Of a stretch of DNA of 64,000 nt, positions 9,550 to 17,496 are shown piece after piece (the stretch's first letter is position 1; every line of letters begins with the position of its first letter). Under the pieces are notes generated by a model. It was given only the letters and a program-made list of their open reading frames with translations. It made no database searches and had not been told where the DNA came from. The stretch is taken from assembly GCA_946479285.1 (NCBI GenBank), contig CAMLFH010000005.1, positions 124,001 through 188,000 of the forward strand, given 5' to 3'. The DNA is from an uncultured Flavobacteriales bacterium. GTDB taxonomy: Bacteria > Bacteroidota > Bacteroidia > Flavobacteriales > Crocinitomicaceae. A program made the translations under genes and the position numbers.

Positions 9550-11487
9550 ATGGATATGGAAAGACCAATAACGGACTGGTTGCCACTTACAAAAAAAGAG
9601 GTTGAAAAAAGAGGTTGGGATGAACTGGATGTCATCCTTATTTCCGGTGATGCATATGTGGATCATCCCGCTTTTGGTACGGCAGTTATTGGACGAATCA
9701 TTGAAAGTGAAGGGTTTAAGATCGGAGTCATTGCTCAGCCAAACTGGCGGGATGATTTACGCGATTTCAAAAAATTGGGGAAACCAAAATACTTTTTTGG
9801 CGTAACTGCAGGGTGTATGGATTCCATGGTGAATCATTACACTGCCGGGAAACGTTTGCGTTCTACGGATGCCTATACTCCTGGTGGTGTTTCGGGCTTT
9901 AGACCGGATTATGCAACGACGGTTTATACCAAAATTCTCAAAGAAATTTATCCGGATGTACCTGTTTTGATCGGAGGAATTGAAGCTTCACTGAGAAGAG
10001 TGACGCATTACGATTATTGGAAAGACGAATTGATGCCGTCCATTTTGGTGGATTCACAAGCAGATTTGCTGGTATATGGAATGGGTGAGCAGCCACTGAG
10101 AGATGTGCTTCGTTTGCTGAAGAAAGGTGTTCCTTTTAGTTCATTGACAACAGTAAACCAGGTAGCGTTTGTACAGGATTCTTCCAAAGAACTTCCAAAG
10201 AACAAACAATGGGAAACCGTTGAACTGGCAAGTCATGAGTTGTGTAAAAAAGACAAACTGGCTTATGCCGCGAATTTCAAGATTGTAGAAGTCGAATCCA
10301 ATAAGCTGAAAGCTAACCGGATCACTCAGCAAATCGGTACCAAAACGCTGATTATTAATCCGCCGTACCGAACCATGACTGAAACCGAAATGGATCAGTC
10401 GTTCGATATGCCTTATACACGTTTACCGCACCCGAAATATAAGAAGCGTGGTGCGATTCCGGCTTACGAGATGATCAAGTTTTCGATCAATATGCACCGC
10501 GGTTGTTTTGGCGGCTGTAGTTTTTGTACGATTTCTGCCCACCAGGGGAAATTCATTTCATCGCGCTCTGAAAAGAGTATCCTGAACGAGATTGATGAGG
10601 TGGTGAAACACCCGGAGTTTAAAGGATATTTATCAGATATTGGCGGCCCTTCTGCAAATATGTATCGCATGAAAGGAAAGGTCGAATCGATTTGCGAACG
10701 CTGTTCCAGCCCGAGTTGTATTCACCCCGTTATTTGTAATAACCTGGATACTTCTCACAAGGCAATGACGGATTTGTACCGCAAGATCGACTCACATCCG
10801 AAAATCAAGAAAGCATTTGTAGGTTCTGGAATCCGCTACGATTTGCTGGTGGATGATTTCAATAAGAACAATGAAGACGGAAATCACGACGAATATATTG
10901 AGCAGTTAATCACGCGTCACGTGAGCGGTAGATTGAAAGTTGCCCCGGAACACACTTCAGATGCTACTTTGCGTGTCATGCGTAAACCATCGTTCAAATA
11001 TTTCCACAAGTTCAAAGAGAAGTACGACCGGATTTCGGACAAAAATAATATCAATCAACCTTTGATCCCATATTTTATCTCATCGCATCCGGGTTGTGAG
11101 GAAGCTGATATGGCGAATTTAGCAGCGGAAACGAAGGATATGGGATTCCAATTGGAACAGGTGCAGGATTTTACGCCGACACCAATGACTGTCTCTGAAG
11201 TTATTTACTACACAGGAGTTCATCCTTATACGTTGAAACCCATTTATACGGCAAAAGGTGCAGATGAAAAGAAAAATCAAAATCGTTTTTTCTTCTGGTA
11301 TAAACGCGAAAACAGGGATTGGATCAAGGATCGTTTGACGAAAGCCAAAAGACCAGAGTTAATCTCCCAATTACTGGGAGATCAACAAGGTCAACCTATG
11401 AATAGTGGTAATAGAAATAGCGGCAATTCTTCTAAACCTTCTGCTAACACACCAAATTGGTTGAGTGAGCGTAGGAAAAAAAAGTAA
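9550..11487 (+). CDS. ygiQ: YgiQ-family radical SAM protein
   Basis: A 645-residue cytosolic protein of the YgiQ (UPF0313) group. The radical SAM cluster motif is CFGGCSFC (Cys 319, 323 and 326; spacing CxxxCxxC), in the context MHRGCFGGCSFCTISAHQGK. Upstream is the N-terminal domain with the ITDWLPLTKKE opening and GVTAGCMDSMVNHYT; downstream are further conserved Cys residues (CERCSSPSC) and the C-terminal EQVQDFTPTPMT and HPYTLKP segments. The last 35 or so residues are a low-complexity Asn/Ser-rich tail ending in basic residues. The reaction catalysed by this family is not established. Length and motifs match the family. The start is fixed by the -7 element immediately upstream. Confidence 0.93.
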   Translation: MDMERPITDWLPLTKKEVEKRGWDELDVILISGDAYVDHPAFGTAVIGRIIESEGFKIGVIAQPNWRDDLRDFKKLGKPKYFFGVTAGCMDSMVNHYTAGKRLRSTDAYTPGGVSGFRPDYATTVYTKILKEIYPDVPVLIGGIEASLRRVTHYDYWKDELMPSILVDSQADLLVYGMGEQPLRDVLRLLKKGVPFSSLTTVNQVAFVQDSSKELPKNKQWETVELASHELCKKDKLAYAANFKIVEVESNKLKANRITQQIGTKTLIINPPYRTMTETEMDQSFDMPYTRLPHPKYKKRGAIPAYEMIKFSINMHRGCFGGCSFCTISAHQGKFISSRSEKSILNEIDEVVKHPEFKGYLSDIGGPSANMYRMKGKVESICERCSSPSCIHPVICNNLDTSHKAMTDLYRKIDSHPKIKKAFVGSGIRYDLLVDDFNKNNEDGNHDEYIEQLITRHVSGRLKVAPEHTSDATLRVMRKPSFKYFHKFKEKYDRISDKNNINQPLIPYFISSHPGCEEADMANLAAETKDMGFQLEQVQDFTPTPMTVSEVIYYTGVHPYTLKPIYTAKGADEKKNQNRFFFWYKRENRDWIKDRLTKAKRPELISQLLGDQQGQPMNSGNRNSGNSSKPSANTPNWLSERRKKK

Positions 11488-11547
11488 GCAACAGGCCGCA
11501 AAAGCTCAGTGAAAGTGGAAGCGGTAATTTCTTAACGACCTGTTGCT
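11487..11547 (+). other. Inverted repeat after ygiQ, possible structured RNA or terminator
   Basis: AGCAACAGG (11487-11495) pairs with CCTGTTGCT (11539-11547), and a nested CCGC/GCGG pair (11496-11499 with 11521-11524) could extend the fold. The T-run after the outer stem is poor (ATAATATT), so it is not a textbook terminator. Confidence 0.4.
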
Positions 11548-11559
11548 ATAATATTGTTA

Positions 11560-11766
11560 TCAAATTGCAATGTTCCGTGTAGACCATAATTGCAGCAATG
11601 ACTTGTTCATGTGCAAGTAACTTTCGATGGCAGTTATCGAAGATCCTACCTTCGATACGCAATAAAGTAACTCTTCTTCGGAACAATTCAATTCACTGCT
11701 CCAATGCGAGATATTCGTTTTACTGTGAATATCGACTCTTGGTTTATTTAGATCCTGTAACATCAT
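11560..11766 (-). CDS. DUF3606 domain protein
   Basis: A 68-residue cytosolic protein. The pattern RVDIHSKTNISHWSSELNCS followed by EEELLYCVSKVGSSITAIESYL is that of DUF3606, a short family whose members carry an RID-x(n)-W-x(3)-L-x-C/V motif and a helical C-terminus. Function of the family is unknown. The ATG at 11766 is preferred over the in-frame TTG at 11769. A -7 element with a well-spaced -33 box lies upstream. It is convergent with ygiQ. Confidence 0.75.
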   Translation of the reverse strand: MMLQDLNKPRVDIHSKTNISHWSSELNCSEEELLYCVSKVGSSITAIESYLHMNKSLLQLWSTRNIAI

Positions 11767-11797
11767 CAAATAATGAATTAATTTCTTTTTGTTGAGA

Positions 11798-11828
11798 CAA
11801 ATGTATACTCTGAATTCGAACCAAACAA
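11798..11828 (-). promoter_or_regulatory. Promoter of the DUF3606 gene
   Basis: On the minus strand TACATTTG (plus positions 11798-11805) fits TAnnTTTG, and a TTG (11826-11828) lies 20 bases upstream, the spacing expected for the Bacteroidota -33/-7 pair. Confidence 0.55.
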
Positions 11829-11935
11829 CCGTATTTTTACTGAAAATGCATTGCGGAAAACCACATTTTTTTGCATTTGTGAAAATTTTAAAGTCATTAA
11901 AATCAAGGGACTGGTTGTTTTCGGCATTTTAGCGG

Positions 11936-11967
11936 TTTGGAAGTTCGATTTATTCCACATAATATTG
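11936..11967 (+). promoter_or_regulatory. Promoter of the signalling cassette
   Basis: TTTG at 11936-11939, a 20-base spacer and TAATATTG at 11960-11967 (one mismatch to TAnnTTTG) lie 24 bases before the ATG of the 106-residue protein. An inverted repeat AAATGCA/TGCATTT (11844-11850 and 11872-11878) further upstream could be an operator. Confidence 0.5.
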
Positions 11968-11991
11968 ACTGTATAACTTAAACTAAATATT

Positions 11992-12312
11992 ATGTCATTT
12001 GATGGAAATGAAGGTAAGAGAATTACCCTCGCAGAAGGAGCGGCTTTAACACAAAGATACCGCGAAAGCAAAACAAGCACAGTTAAAGGAATGTTTGTTG
12101 GGAGAAAACACCTGGAAGATATTCTTGCACAGGGAGATAGCAAAGGTGTTCGCATTTATTTCGGTCAGAATGCTGACGGGAGCCCGGAACTTGTTCTTGT
12201 AGGAGCTGATTCGAATGAAAACGATATGCTTTCTATTATTATTGACCAAATCAAAAAATGTCCTCCTTGCGGTAGTGAACCGAATCCACTGAATGGTGAT
12301 CTAGCACAATAA
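11992..12312 (+). CDS. Hypothetical small cytosolic protein, first gene of signalling cassette
   Basis: A 106-residue protein without a signal peptide or membrane segment. It has a recognisable globular core (LAEGAALTQRYRESKTS, then MFVGRKHLEDILAQGD, then GVRIYFGQNADGSPELVLVG) and a C-terminal CPPCG that could bind a metal or form a disulfide. I recognise it only as a conserved-looking Bacteroidota hypothetical. It ends one base before the ATG of the next gene, so it is the leading gene of a four-gene operon with a membrane protein, kinase and regulator. Its place suggests a role linked to that signalling system, but this is inference. Confidence 0.75.
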   Translation: MSFDGNEGKRITLAEGAALTQRYRESKTSTVKGMFVGRKHLEDILAQGDSKGVRIYFGQNADGSPELVLVGADSNENDMLSIIIDQIKKCPPCGSEPNPLNGDLAQ

Positions 12313-12313
12313 A

Positions 12314-12961
12314 ATGAATGGTTGGGAGTCTTTTGTCCTTTCATCCTACATTTTTCCGCTGGGAATTGGTTTGGCGCTTTTGATTCGAAAGCGCCTTCCC
12401 TTTTTTGCCGGAATGTTGTGGACTTATTTGCTTTTTACAGTTTTTGTAGAAATTGCAAGTGCGGTGATGTCGGCTTACCGAATTAACAATCTATGGCTTT
12501 ATCGGATTTACCTCTATTTGGAATTACTTTTTCCCGCACTTTTCTTTTTTAAGCAATTTTCAAAGGAAAGCAGCAAAATTATAGTACTCTTTGTCTTTAC
12601 CGCGGGAATTATTTTGACCACACTTACAAATTTATTTGATGACTGGCAGGATCATGCATCATTACAAACAGGTATTACATTCGGTTGTATAGCATTCATC
12701 ATAATTGGATACTTTATTGAAATGTTCCGGACTGAAAAAGTGTTCAATCCGTTCAGAGACATTTATTTTGTAGTTGGAGCAACTTTACTATTGGGACATT
12801 CCTGTACCTTGATTTATAATTTGGTCTATGATTACCTGGTGGTTGGCTATTTTGGCGATAAAATCCTTGACGTCCTGGATAGTGTAAATATGGGATTGAT
12901 AGTAGTATATAATGTATTATATTCATACGCATTATGGATCAGCAAGCGCAGTCTAATTTAG
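12314..12961 (+). CDS. Multi-pass membrane protein, possible sensor partner
   Basis: A 215-residue protein made almost entirely of hydrophobic helices, about six or seven membrane segments (for example LSSYIFPLGIGLALLI, GMLWTYLLFTVFVEIASAV, IIVLFVFTAGIILTTL, ITFGCIAFIIIGYFI, IYFVVGATLLLGH). No named domain. It overlaps the histidine kinase gene by 28 bases, so the two are translationally linked. The kinase has only one short membrane segment and no sensor domain, so this protein may be its signal-receiving partner (inference). Start ATG at 12314 follows the previous stop by one base. Confidence 0.8.
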   Translation: MNGWESFVLSSYIFPLGIGLALLIRKRLPFFAGMLWTYLLFTVFVEIASAVMSAYRINNLWLYRIYLYLELLFPALFFFKQFSKESSKIIVLFVFTAGIILTTLTNLFDDWQDHASLQTGITFGCIAFIIIGYFIEMFRTEKVFNPFRDIYFVVGATLLLGHSCTLIYNLVYDYLVVGYFGDKILDVLDSVNMGLIVVYNVLYSYALWISKRSLI

Positions 12962-13725
12962 GACTCTTTTTAATCATTGGTACTCTGGCAATGTTTATCA
13001 TGGCTTTGAGTATCATTGTGTTTGCCGTTTTGTACCAGCAGAAAATGCGCCGCAAAAAGCAGGAAATGATCCAGATGGAGTTGAATTACAAGAACGAAAT
13101 GGTCCAGGCTACTTTAGATGCCAAAGAATTGGAACAACGCCGTATTGCCATTGAATTACACGATGATATCGGGTCTTCACTGACTGCTTTAAAACTGTCA
13201 TTTGCGTCATTACCCATTGATGAAGAAGAACGCAGGCTGTTGAATGAAGGTGTTCAGCACACCATTAACAAAGTCCGGAGTTTGTCCAATCGATTATTGC
13301 CAACTATTCTGGAAGAATTAGGACTGATACCGGCTGTTAAAAGTTTGGTGAATACCTTGTCCCAGCAAATACCGCATGTTCAATTTTCCGTGATTGCAGT
13401 AAATGATCCGAAGCATGATTCTCAAACAAGAGAAGTGAGCCTGGCAGTTTATCGTATCTTGCAGGAACTGATCAACAACATTTTGAAGTATGCCGAAGCA
13501 AGTGTTATTGAGATTACGCTGGAACAAAACGAAGAAGGCATTCAAATGAATGTCACTGACAACGGGAAAGGATTTATTCCTACCAAAGAAGACAAGCTAA
13601 AATCCCAGAGTTTGGGATTAAAAAATATTGAAAGCCGCAGCCAGCAGATTGATGCTGTAATTGATTATCGATTAATGGAACCGGGCACAAAAGTGATTTT
13701 AAAATGGCAAGCGAAAGAATTATAA
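12934..13725 (+). CDS. Sensor histidine kinase, HisKA_3/LiaS-NarX type
   Basis: A 263-residue inner-membrane kinase. One N-terminal membrane helix (about 8-30) is followed by a basic linker and a dimerisation helix with the phospho-acceptor motif IELHDDIGSS (His 76). The ATPase domain has the N box (LQELINNILKYAEAS, about 171-185), G1 (DNGKGF) and G2 (SLGLKNIESR). There is no periplasmic sensor domain, so signal input must come from a partner, probably the preceding multi-pass protein. It overlaps its cognate response regulator gene by 22 bases. Start ATG at 12934 lies inside the previous gene. Confidence 0.92.
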   Translation: MDQQAQSNLGLFLIIGTLAMFIMALSIIVFAVLYQQKMRRKKQEMIQMELNYKNEMVQATLDAKELEQRRIAIELHDDIGSSLTALKLSFASLPIDEEERRLLNEGVQHTINKVRSLSNRLLPTILEELGLIPAVKSLVNTLSQQIPHVQFSVIAVNDPKHDSQTREVSLAVYRILQELINNILKYAEASVIEITLEQNEEGIQMNVTDNGKGFIPTKEDKLKSQSLGLKNIESRSQQIDAVIDYRLMEPGTKVILKWQAKEL

Positions 13726-14375
13726 AGATTGCAATTGCAGAAGATCAATCCATTTTTAGAAACGGGTTGTCGAAATTATTGAATGATATCGAAGGATTTG
13801 AAGTGGTTTTGGCCGTGGAGAATGGTCAGTTGCTTATTGATGCTTTGCAGACTACAGCTATTGACCTGTCATTGATAGATTTCAGAATGCCGGTGAAGAA
13901 TGGAATTGAAGCTACGAAAGAGATTCGTGAGCGATTCCCGGAAATGAAAGTATTATTGCTCTCGATGTATGACGATGTTGAATTTGTTGAATTGGCGATT
14001 GAAAACGGAGCAAACGGTTATTTGTCCAAAGATGATGATGCCGAAGAAATTCAACTGGCCATCCGATCAGCGGTGGAAACCGGCTATTATCTGAACGATC
14101 GTACATCCAAAATGTTTATTGCTAAAATGGTCCATTCGGGAAAGATCCAACCTGTTTTTGAAGCAAGCCCGACGAGCATTTTTAATGAAAATGAATTGGT
14201 TATCCTGGAGTTGATCTGCAGTGAAATGACCACCCAGGAAATCGCCGATAAATTATTCAAGAGCCGGCGCACCATAGAAAGTGCCCGGACTTTGATGATG
14301 AATAAAGTAGGGGCAAGAAACGTAGTTGGTTTGGTGATGTACGCGCTTCAGAATGGGATAGTGAAGTCGAAATGA
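13704..14375 (+). CDS. LuxR/NarL-type response regulator
   Basis: A 223-residue DNA-binding regulator. The receiver domain (about 5-125) has the acidic pair in AIAEDQSIFRNG, the phosphorylation site Asp 59 in LSLIDFRMP and the conserved Lys in YLSKDD. A linker leads to a LuxR-type helix-turn-helix (about 160-215: NENELVILELICSEMTTQEI, then ADKLFKSRRTIESARTLMM). It overlaps the kinase gene and so is its cognate regulator. Targets are not visible in the sequence; regulation of its own operon is possible. Confidence 0.93.
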   Translation: MASERIIKIAIAEDQSIFRNGLSKLLNDIEGFEVVLAVENGQLLIDALQTTAIDLSLIDFRMPVKNGIEATKEIRERFPEMKVLLLSMYDDVEFVELAIENGANGYLSKDDDAEEIQLAIRSAVETGYYLNDRTSKMFIAKMVHSGKIQPVFEASPTSIFNENELVILELICSEMTTQEIADKLFKSRRTIESARTLMMNKVGARNVVGLVMYALQNGIVKSK

Positions 14376-14385
14376 GCCATAGGCA

Positions 14386-14467
14386 GTTCAAAAAGTTAAA
14401 CCGTTCTAGAGTTTAAAATAGTTTCATAAGCATAGTTTGAACATTTAAACTTTTGATCCTTTTGAAC
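14386..14467. repeat. TTCAAA-rich module between convergent genes
   Basis: An AT-rich spacer bounded by GTTCAAAA (14386-14393) and its complement TTTTGAAC (14460-14467), with further TTTAAAC/TTTGAAC blocks inside. It lies between two convergent genes and may act as a bidirectional terminator. It is one of several similar modules at gene ends in this window. Confidence 0.5.
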
Positions 14468-15318
14468 TACACGTTGATACGTGTCACGATTCCGTAATAC
14501 AACTCTTTACCGCTGGTGGTTTTGAACCACAATTCGGAGTTTTCTACCTGTTTACCGGGAATTCCCAATTCTTTTGTGATTTTCTGGATGAAGGCAATGT
14601 CCACTTTTGGTGAATAGGTGTTTAGAATCAAAATTCCTGATTGAGAGAGTAACTGAAGAGCTTCTCCAATCAACGTGCCCAGTAATCCTTCCAATTTCCA
14701 TTTTTCTCCCTTTGCACCAAGTCCCCAGGCCGGCGGATCCATTTGCACCACCTCGTATTTATTTCCGCGCTTTACTTCTCGCCGGATAAATTTCAGAGCA
14801 TCTTCGTGAACCCATTTGATTCCCTCAAGGTTCGATTCCACCTGGTTTTGATAACCCCAATCCAGCATGGGTTTTACACTATCGCAATGAATCACTTCAG
14901 CGCCCGTTCTTCTTCCGAAAACTGAAGCTGCGCCGGTGTAAGCAAAGGCATTTAAAAAGCGTTTGGAAGGATCCAGTTTATTGGAAATGAATTCCCAGTT
15001 GGTATTTTGCTCGGGGAAAAGCCCGATGTGTTTATTGGTAGTAATGCGTAAATGGAACGTCAGTCCGGAAGTATGAAATAACCACGATTCCGGTGCCTTC
15101 TCTTTCAATTTTTTCCAGGTTCCCTGCAGTGATCCTTCTGACTTTGGGATGAACTCCCAATCAGCAAGGTTGTTCCATTCTTTACGTGAAAGTACTGCGC
15201 CAAAGTAGGCCTGGTGTTCCGGGCGAATAGTCGTAACAGTTCCCCAGCGCTCTAATTTCCTTCCGCCACCCGCATCAATGAGCTCGTAGTTCTCCGGAAA
15301 ATCAGCAATTAATTTCAT
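14467..15318 (-). CDS. Class I SAM-dependent methyltransferase, RlmI/RlmK-like
   Basis: A 283-residue cytosolic enzyme of the group that includes 23S rRNA cytosine/guanine methyltransferases. It has the SAM-binding region FLNAFAYTGAASVFGRRTGA (about 140-160), an acidic SAM-contacting segment VIHCDSVKPML, and the catalytic-type loop VVQMDPPAWGLGAKGEKW (about 198-215). The N-terminal PUA domain of RlmI is not evident; instead there is a short beta-rich N-terminus. The substrate is probably RNA, but protein or small-molecule methylation cannot be excluded. It is the last gene of a minus-strand run with the TPR-like membrane protein (8-base gap) and RidA. Confidence 0.83.
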   Translation of the reverse strand: MKLIADFPENYELIDAGGGRKLERWGTVTTIRPEHQAYFGAVLSRKEWNNLADWEFIPKSEGSLQGTWKKLKEKAPESWLFHTSGLTFHLRITTNKHIGLFPEQNTNWEFISNKLDPSKRFLNAFAYTGAASVFGRRTGAEVIHCDSVKPMLDWGYQNQVESNLEGIKWVHEDALKFIRREVKRGNKYEVVQMDPPAWGLGAKGEKWKLEGLLGTLIGEALQLLSQSGILILNTYSPKVDIAFIQKITKELGIPGKQVENSELWFKTTSGKELYYGIVTRINV

Positions 15319-15326
15319 GCTATGGA

Positions 15327-15911
15327 TTAACGCATTTTAGGCATCTTCTTGCGCCCGCCCATCATTTGGGCCATACGCATTTGATTTTTGGAAGGAGCAT
15401 TCTGCAATTGGCCCTGCATCATTTTGATCTGGTCTTTCAACATGCCGCTGTCATCCATTTTCTTTGCTTCTGCCAAAAGAGTTACTGCCTCTTGTCTGCG
15501 TCCTGTTTGAACACAAATTCCAGCCAAATGCATTCGGGCCATTGCTTTATCGTGACCTCTTTTTAGTCCCAATTGAATTGCCTGACGAAGCATTCCTTCC
15601 ACTTTTACAGGTGGAAGAGATTGAGCATTCAAAAGTGCCTGCATGTAAATCACATAAGCTCTTTGACGTTTTGCAAGAATATACTGTGGTGCTGTAATAC
15701 GGTTAATTGCTCGTTGTGCCTTGTCCTGGTTACCCGTACGCATGTGGTTCAGCGTAAAAGCCAGGTTTTCATTGTATATGAAAGAAAGGATCACCAATGC
15801 CAATGGAATGATCAGGGAAATTCCCCAGCCCCAGTAACCGGTGTAAAAAGAGTAAACAGTTAAGAATAACATTCCTGCAGCGATTAAACTGCGAATAACA
15901 AATCCAATCAT
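15327..15911 (-). CDS. Membrane protein with TPR-like helical domain
   Basis: A 194-residue protein. Two membrane helices (about residues 5-22 and 27-45) are followed by a helical region with TPR-like pairs (for example QLGLKRGHDKAMARMHLAGI and VQTGRRQEAVTLLAEAKKMD) and a basic, Met-rich tail (RMAQMMGGRKKMPKMR). The domain probably faces the cytoplasm and mediates protein contacts. I do not recognise a named family. It lies 7 bases after ridA and 8 bases before the methyltransferase gene, so the three are likely co-transcribed. Confidence 0.72.
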   Translation of the reverse strand: MIGFVIRSLIAAGMLFLTVYSFYTGYWGWGISLIIPLALVILSFIYNENLAFTLNHMRTGNQDKAQRAINRITAPQYILAKRQRAYVIYMQALLNAQSLPPVKVEGMLRQAIQLGLKRGHDKAMARMHLAGICVQTGRRQEAVTLLAEAKKMDDSGMLKDQIKMMQGQLQNAPSKNQMRMAQMMGGRKKMPKMR

Positions 15912-15918
15912 AATTTAT

Positions 15919-16353
15919 TTAGTCAATTGTTGCGATACATTTTAATTCAATGGCAATGGGAGTCGGAAGAGAATTGATTTCAACCGTTGTTCTGCACGGT
16001 AAATTGTCTTTGAAATACTCTGCATAAATACGATTGTATACATGAAAGTCCCGCTTCATATTCACTAAGAATACCGTAACATCTACCAACTGGTCCCAGC
16101 TTGATCCGGATTCTTCCAGGATGATGCGAACGTTGTCAAATACACTGCGGCATTGCGCTTCAAAATCAAATTCAATGAAATTCCCGTTCTTATCCAATTT
16201 TAGTCCCGGAACAGCAGAGTCACTATCATCAGATCCTGCAACTCTTGGTCCAACTCCCGATAAAAAAAGAAGATTGCCAACTTTGCGTGCATGAGGATAC
16301 AAACCAACCGGTTTCGGTGCTTTATTTGTGGAAATACGTGAAACTTCTGCCAT
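15919..16353 (-). CDS. RidA/YjgF/UK114-family protein
   Basis: A 144-residue member of the RidA superfamily, trimeric enzymes that hydrolyse reactive enamine/imine intermediates or related deaminase substrates. Visible are VGLYPHARKVGNLLFLSGVG near the N-terminus, the QCRSVFDNVRIILEESGSSW helix and the closing strand CRTTVEINSLPTPIAIELKC with the conserved Arg (CRTTVE) expected to bind the substrate carboxylate. The short insert SDDSDSAVPGL resembles 2-aminomuconate-deaminase-like branches, so the exact substrate is open. I set the start at the ATG at 16353: an in-frame TTG at 16368 lies within the -7 promoter element and cannot be translated from this transcript. Confidence 0.9.
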   Translation of the reverse strand: MAEVSRISTNKAPKPVGLYPHARKVGNLLFLSGVGPRVAGSDDSDSAVPGLKLDKNGNFIEFDFEAQCRSVFDNVRIILEESGSSWDQLVDVTVFLVNMKRDFHVYNRIYAEYFKDNLPCRTTVEINSLPTPIAIELKCIATID

Positions 16354-16365
16354 AGAATTTTTTAG

Positions 16366-16373
16366 CAAAGATA
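16366..16373 (-). promoter_or_regulatory. -7 promoter element of the RidA operon
   Basis: TATCTTTG on the minus strand, 12 bases before the ATG at 16353. It decides the start codon of the RidA gene. Confidence 0.6.
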
Positions 16374-16452
16374 ATGCTTTCTATCAGATTGCATAACGAA
16401 TTATTTCCCAACCCGCAAGACCTCGTTTGGATGCCACGAAGAGAATTATATG

Positions 16453-16460
16453 TACATTTG
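16453..16460 (+). promoter_or_regulatory. -7 promoter element of gpsA
   Basis: TACATTTG matches TAnnTTTG and ends eight bases before the ATG at 16469. A TTTG at 16426-16429 is 23 bases upstream, slightly wider than the usual -33 spacing. Confidence 0.6.
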
Positions 16461-16468
16461 TGCGGACT

Positions 16469-17470
16469 ATGAATAAGCGCATGAAAACCGTTGGTGTCAT
16501 TGGAGGAGGTAGCTGGGCTACGGCTTTGGTGAAGATCTTGTGTAATAATTTTGCACAGGTAAATTGGTTTGTTCGCCGGGAAGACCAGGTAGCTCATATT
16601 ATGAGATACAAACACAATCCTACTTATTTACAGTCAGTTGAGTTCGACCTGAATAAAATCCATGTTTCCAACAACCTGGAAGAAATTATCAAACGCTGTG
16701 ACGTTTTGATCGTTGCAACTCCCTCTGCTTTCCTCGTAGACTTATTCAAAGAAACAACACCTGAATTATTCAAAGGGAAAATAGTTTTTTCGGCAGTAAA
16801 AGGAATTGTTCCCGAATACAATGCTATTCCGGCGCGTTTCTTTCATAAAACTTTCGGAACCCCTTACAAAGATATCGGCATCATTTGCGGGCCCTGTCAT
16901 GCGGAAGAAGTTGCATTGGAGCGGTTGTCTTACCTCACAGTTGCCTGTCAGCATGAAGGAATTGCGGAAGAAATGGCACACATGCTAGCTTGTCGTTATA
17001 TCAAAACCACCACTTCCGATGATTTATTCGGAACGGAACTTTCTGCCGTTTTGAAGAATGTATATGCACTGGCATCCGGAATTTGTTCCGGTTTGGGTTA
17101 CGGAGATAATTTTCAATCCGTGTTGATTGCAAATGCGATCCAGGAGATAGAAAACTTCATTGATGAGGTGAGCCCTATTCACCGCGACGTGAAATCTTCT
17201 GCTTATTTGGGAGATTTACTGGTAACGGCTTACTCCAAGTTTTCCCGTAACAGGACTTTCGGTTACATGATCGGGAAAGGATATTCGGTAAAAACGGCAC
17301 AGCTGGAAATGGAAATGATAGCCGAAGGTTATTATGCCACCAAATGTGTGAAAGAGATCAACAAGAAATTCCAGGTCGAAATGCCAATTCTCGAAGCCGT
17401 TTACAATATTCTATACGAAAAGATTTCGCCGGTAATTGAAATGAAAATTTTGACGGATAAATTAACGTAG
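16469..17470 (+). CDS. gpsA: Glycerol-3-phosphate dehydrogenase [NAD(P)+]
   Basis: Reduces dihydroxyacetone phosphate to sn-glycerol 3-phosphate for phospholipid synthesis, in the cytoplasm. The Rossmann motif VGVIGGGSWATALVKIL is at the N-terminus, followed by the family segments HNPTYLQS, VVATPSAFL-like (LIVATPSAFLVDL), FSAVKGI, the CGPCHAEEV motif with its catalytic neighbourhood, and the C-terminal KNVYALASGICSGLGYGDN with the active-site Lys. Starting at ATG 16469 gives 333 residues, the normal length; a second ATG at 16481 would remove four residues. Upstream in-frame codons lie before the promoter and are not used. Its stop codon lies inside the palindrome at 17465-17496. Confidence 0.95.
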   Translation: MNKRMKTVGVIGGGSWATALVKILCNNFAQVNWFVRREDQVAHIMRYKHNPTYLQSVEFDLNKIHVSNNLEEIIKRCDVLIVATPSAFLVDLFKETTPELFKGKIVFSAVKGIVPEYNAIPARFFHKTFGTPYKDIGIICGPCHAEEVALERLSYLTVACQHEGIAEEMAHMLACRYIKTTTSDDLFGTELSAVLKNVYALASGICSGLGYGDNFQSVLIANAIQEIENFIDEVSPIHRDVKSSAYLGDLLVTAYSKFSRNRTFGYMIGKGYSVKTAQLEMEMIAEGYYATKCVKEINKKFQVEMPILEAVYNILYEKISPVIEMKILTDKLT

Positions 17471-17496
17471 GCACGCGATACATCGCGTGCCTACGT
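17465..17496. repeat. Palindrome supplying both convergent stop codons
   Basis: Arms ACGTAGGCACGCGAT (17465-17479) and ATCGCGTGCCTACGT (17482-17496) are perfect complements with a two-base spacer. The gpsA stop TAG is at 17468-17470 in the left arm, and the AraC-gene stop TAG is at 17493-17491 in the right arm. It can act as a bidirectional hairpin; flanking T-runs are weak on the gpsA side and absent on the other. Confidence 0.8.

Noticed and set aside
11778..12155. 125-codon open frame on the minus strand
   Set aside because: Runs through the promoter region and over the start of the 106-residue protein; no motif, and the plus-strand gene is better supported.
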